Source of the DNA: Apostichopus japonicus
Taxonomy: Eukaryota > Echinodermata > Holothuroidea > Aspidochirotida > Stichopodidae
Reading direction: 5' to 3'
Assembly (NCBI RefSeq): GCF_037975245.1
Contig: NC_092576.1
Span: 3,283,501-3,347,500, forward strand
DNA length: 64,000 nt
In this document: piece by piece, positions 62,201 through 64,000 of the stretch
How positions within the stretch are numbered: position 1 is the stretch's first letter
How the letters are laid out: every line of letters begins with the position of its first letter
Notes under the pieces: generated by a model
The model's database searches: none
What the model was told of the DNA's origin: nothing
Seen by the model: only the letters and a program-made list of their open reading frames with translations
Translations under genes and position numbers: made by a program

Positions 62201-63345
62201 TGATCAAACGTAATCATGCACTGTCACTCTTACGGAATACCATGTTCTCATTAAACACTGCGATCTGTTACTGTCACCAATTATATGTTGTCCCTGCTTC
62301 CAAAAACACAATCACCAAGTATTCTACACTCTCATAAATCACCATACACTGTCACTATCATACACCATACACTCACCAAGTATCCTACTATGTCACTGTC
62401 ACAAATAATACACTGTCACTGCCACATATCAAAGACTGTTTCTACCAAGCACGATGTACTGTCACTACCATAAACTTACCAAACTTAACACTCACCAAGG
62501 AACAGACATAGTCACTGTCACACATCAAGTCTGCTACGGTCACACCATCCAACATTCCCTGTCACTATCTTACACAAACACCATACACTCACCAAGCATT
62601 ATACAGCATCACTATAACTATCCAACATTAGTCAGTTTATCCAGCACCACACACTATCACGAAGTACACCGTCAAGTATGGGTATTTGTTTAGAGATGAA
62701 CGCTTTCTCAACGTTTCAAATGCCAGCTGTTACAATAAATGATACAAACTGACATCACGATATTGGTTAATGTATGCATTTGCATGGCGAGACATCGAAG
62801 GCCTTGAAACTTTACTGGTGACTATCTATACATGAATATACATATAAATACAATATTTAAACATGTATATGTATGTACATATATATCATTCGAGAAAATC
62901 ACATTTTTTTATTGTACTCTTTAGTTAATATTCTCTTCACATGTACTATTTCAATGCAATCAAACATTACAATAACTAATGGAAAGAAAAACAAAAGAGA
63001 GGTATCTTGTTTTTATTTGCTTCTGATATTGTACTTGAACTCTGCTCATGCATCTTCCCGTAGATCTGTATCAATTGATTTTATTAAATAAATTAACATA
63101 ATATACTTAACATGATGATTTGCAACAATGAATGGTCAAGCAGAAAGCTCAATTATTGTTCCATCGTAACACCGTATGGGTTTATACAATTAGTACATAA
63201 AATGATGCAAGAAACATACTGCAGTTGTGCGACCCGTATACTTATGGCATATGTGACACAAACGGTAATAAGATTAGACGATCACTTTCAAATAGTGATA
63301 TGATAATCCCTTCGAACCATTGAGCCCATTTTGAAATGACTGACA
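59264..63345. other. NLR-C 3' untranslated and flanking sequence
   Basis: Matches the NLR-A flank. Unit-2-only sequence lies at about 60360-60675 (no clear target duplication) and 61862-62680 (includes the minisatellite). No polyadenylation site fixed. Confidence 0.5.
62205..62680. repeat. Irregular CACTGTCAC-type minisatellite
   Basis: Words such as CACTGTCAC, CATACACTCACCAAG and ATACACTGTCACT recur many times with varying spacing. Absent from the duplicate near 6110-6220. Confidence 0.8.
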
Positions 63346-64000
63346 TGGCACCATAGAAATTGACCTAGGAAGTATGCTGACACAGTGTATCGCCGTGTTG
63401 AAGCCGGGAAGCCTTGAAAAAAGTGAGGGCGCTTTGTGTTGTACGGCAAAAAGCCAGATCATTTGTACGTCTTCATACATACGTTGTGCATTCGACTTAG
63501 AAATTTAATTTGAGTTTATCCGGTTTTCGAAAGAAAAGACATAGTTTTCACAACAGAGTCATGTTATGGCGACCAGGGTGGTAAGCACTATTCTCCTGAC
63601 TTAAGAACAAACTTTGAAAACTTTCTTTTTTCGCCGCTAATAACTCGAGCAAGTGGATAGTGTTTTATGCAACTGTTATTGTCTGTAAAGTGTCTTTTCT
63701 GATATCTGAGAGGCACATGGCAAACATGTTCTCGAATGTATTATTTGAGTGCTCCACCCAGATAGTGTCATTGGTTGTCCAATGAAATTGCTGTGAAAAG
63801 CATCCCCCCCCCCCGCACCACCACTTCCCACACACACCTCCTGTGAAATACTTCCATATAAGTCTGTGCATGCAGTTCTCAGTTTAATGTTGATGTTGCA
63901 AAGTGGGTAGTAGCTTATGCAGGATAACAGATCACACCTTATTAAGTGAGAGTGAAAAAAGTTGGTTGGATGTCTACATTAGTTACAGTAATCAGAGGAT
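63346..64000. other. Right-edge sequence beyond the duplication
   Basis: No longer similar to unit 1's flank. A C run at 63805-63814. Nothing else recognised. Confidence 0.5.

Larger units (their letters stand above)
57685..63345 (+). repeat. Segmental duplication, unit 2
   Basis: Counterpart of 2735-6897. Similarity is high in the 3' UTR and flank, for example the block from CTCTGGTTGGCTGAGAATGG onwards at 4701 and 60870, and ends after GAACCATTGAGCCCATTTT near 63340. Confidence 0.9.

Overview
The window is nuclear DNA of an animal. Introns are long and AT-rich, exons are small with GT-AG borders, and mobile DNA is dense. The proteins look most like the expanded NACHT/NLR immune-receptor families of echinoderms; a sea cucumber is my best guess, made from memory of family style and not from a search. 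There are no bacterial operons, rRNA genes or CRISPR arrays.

Three NLR-type genes lie in tandem on the + strand. NLR-A is represented only by its last three exons (1954-3512). NLR-B (11379-15087) is a decayed copy: its NACHT region has lost the P-loop and contains frameshifts, while its five downstream exons keep correct phases. NLR-C (28340-59263) is complete by my assembly: 12 coding exons, all phase-compatible, sum to 2712 nt, i.e. 903 codons plus stop. Its protein has an N-myristoylation-like basic N-terminus, a NACHT ATPase module, two copies of a four-part C-terminal module, and a short tail encoded by three micro-exons. The tail is shared with NLR-A and, more loosely, with NLR-B. The gene presumably encodes a cytosolic or membrane-tethered innate immune sensor.

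The 3' end of NLR-A and its flank (about 2.7-6.9 kb) and the 3' end of NLR-C and its flank (about 57.7-63.3 kb) are two copies of a segmental duplication. Comparing them exposes insertions, including a TTAA-flanked MITE present in one copy and cleanly absent from the other.

Between the genes the DNA is mostly mobile or repetitive. 16891-23099 is a 6.2-kb transposon-like element with CACTCT termini and subterminal repeats; it carries a possible SAM-domain first exon and a nested 2.2-kb fold-back element. 36864-39449 is a hAT-like element with a perfect 8-bp target duplication, containing a second hAT-like element and a perfect 157-bp palindrome. 53475-53856 is a small relative. A tRNA-derived SINE, several minisatellites, C-rich and G-rich intronic tracts and a possible unrelated first exon at 34640 complete the picture.
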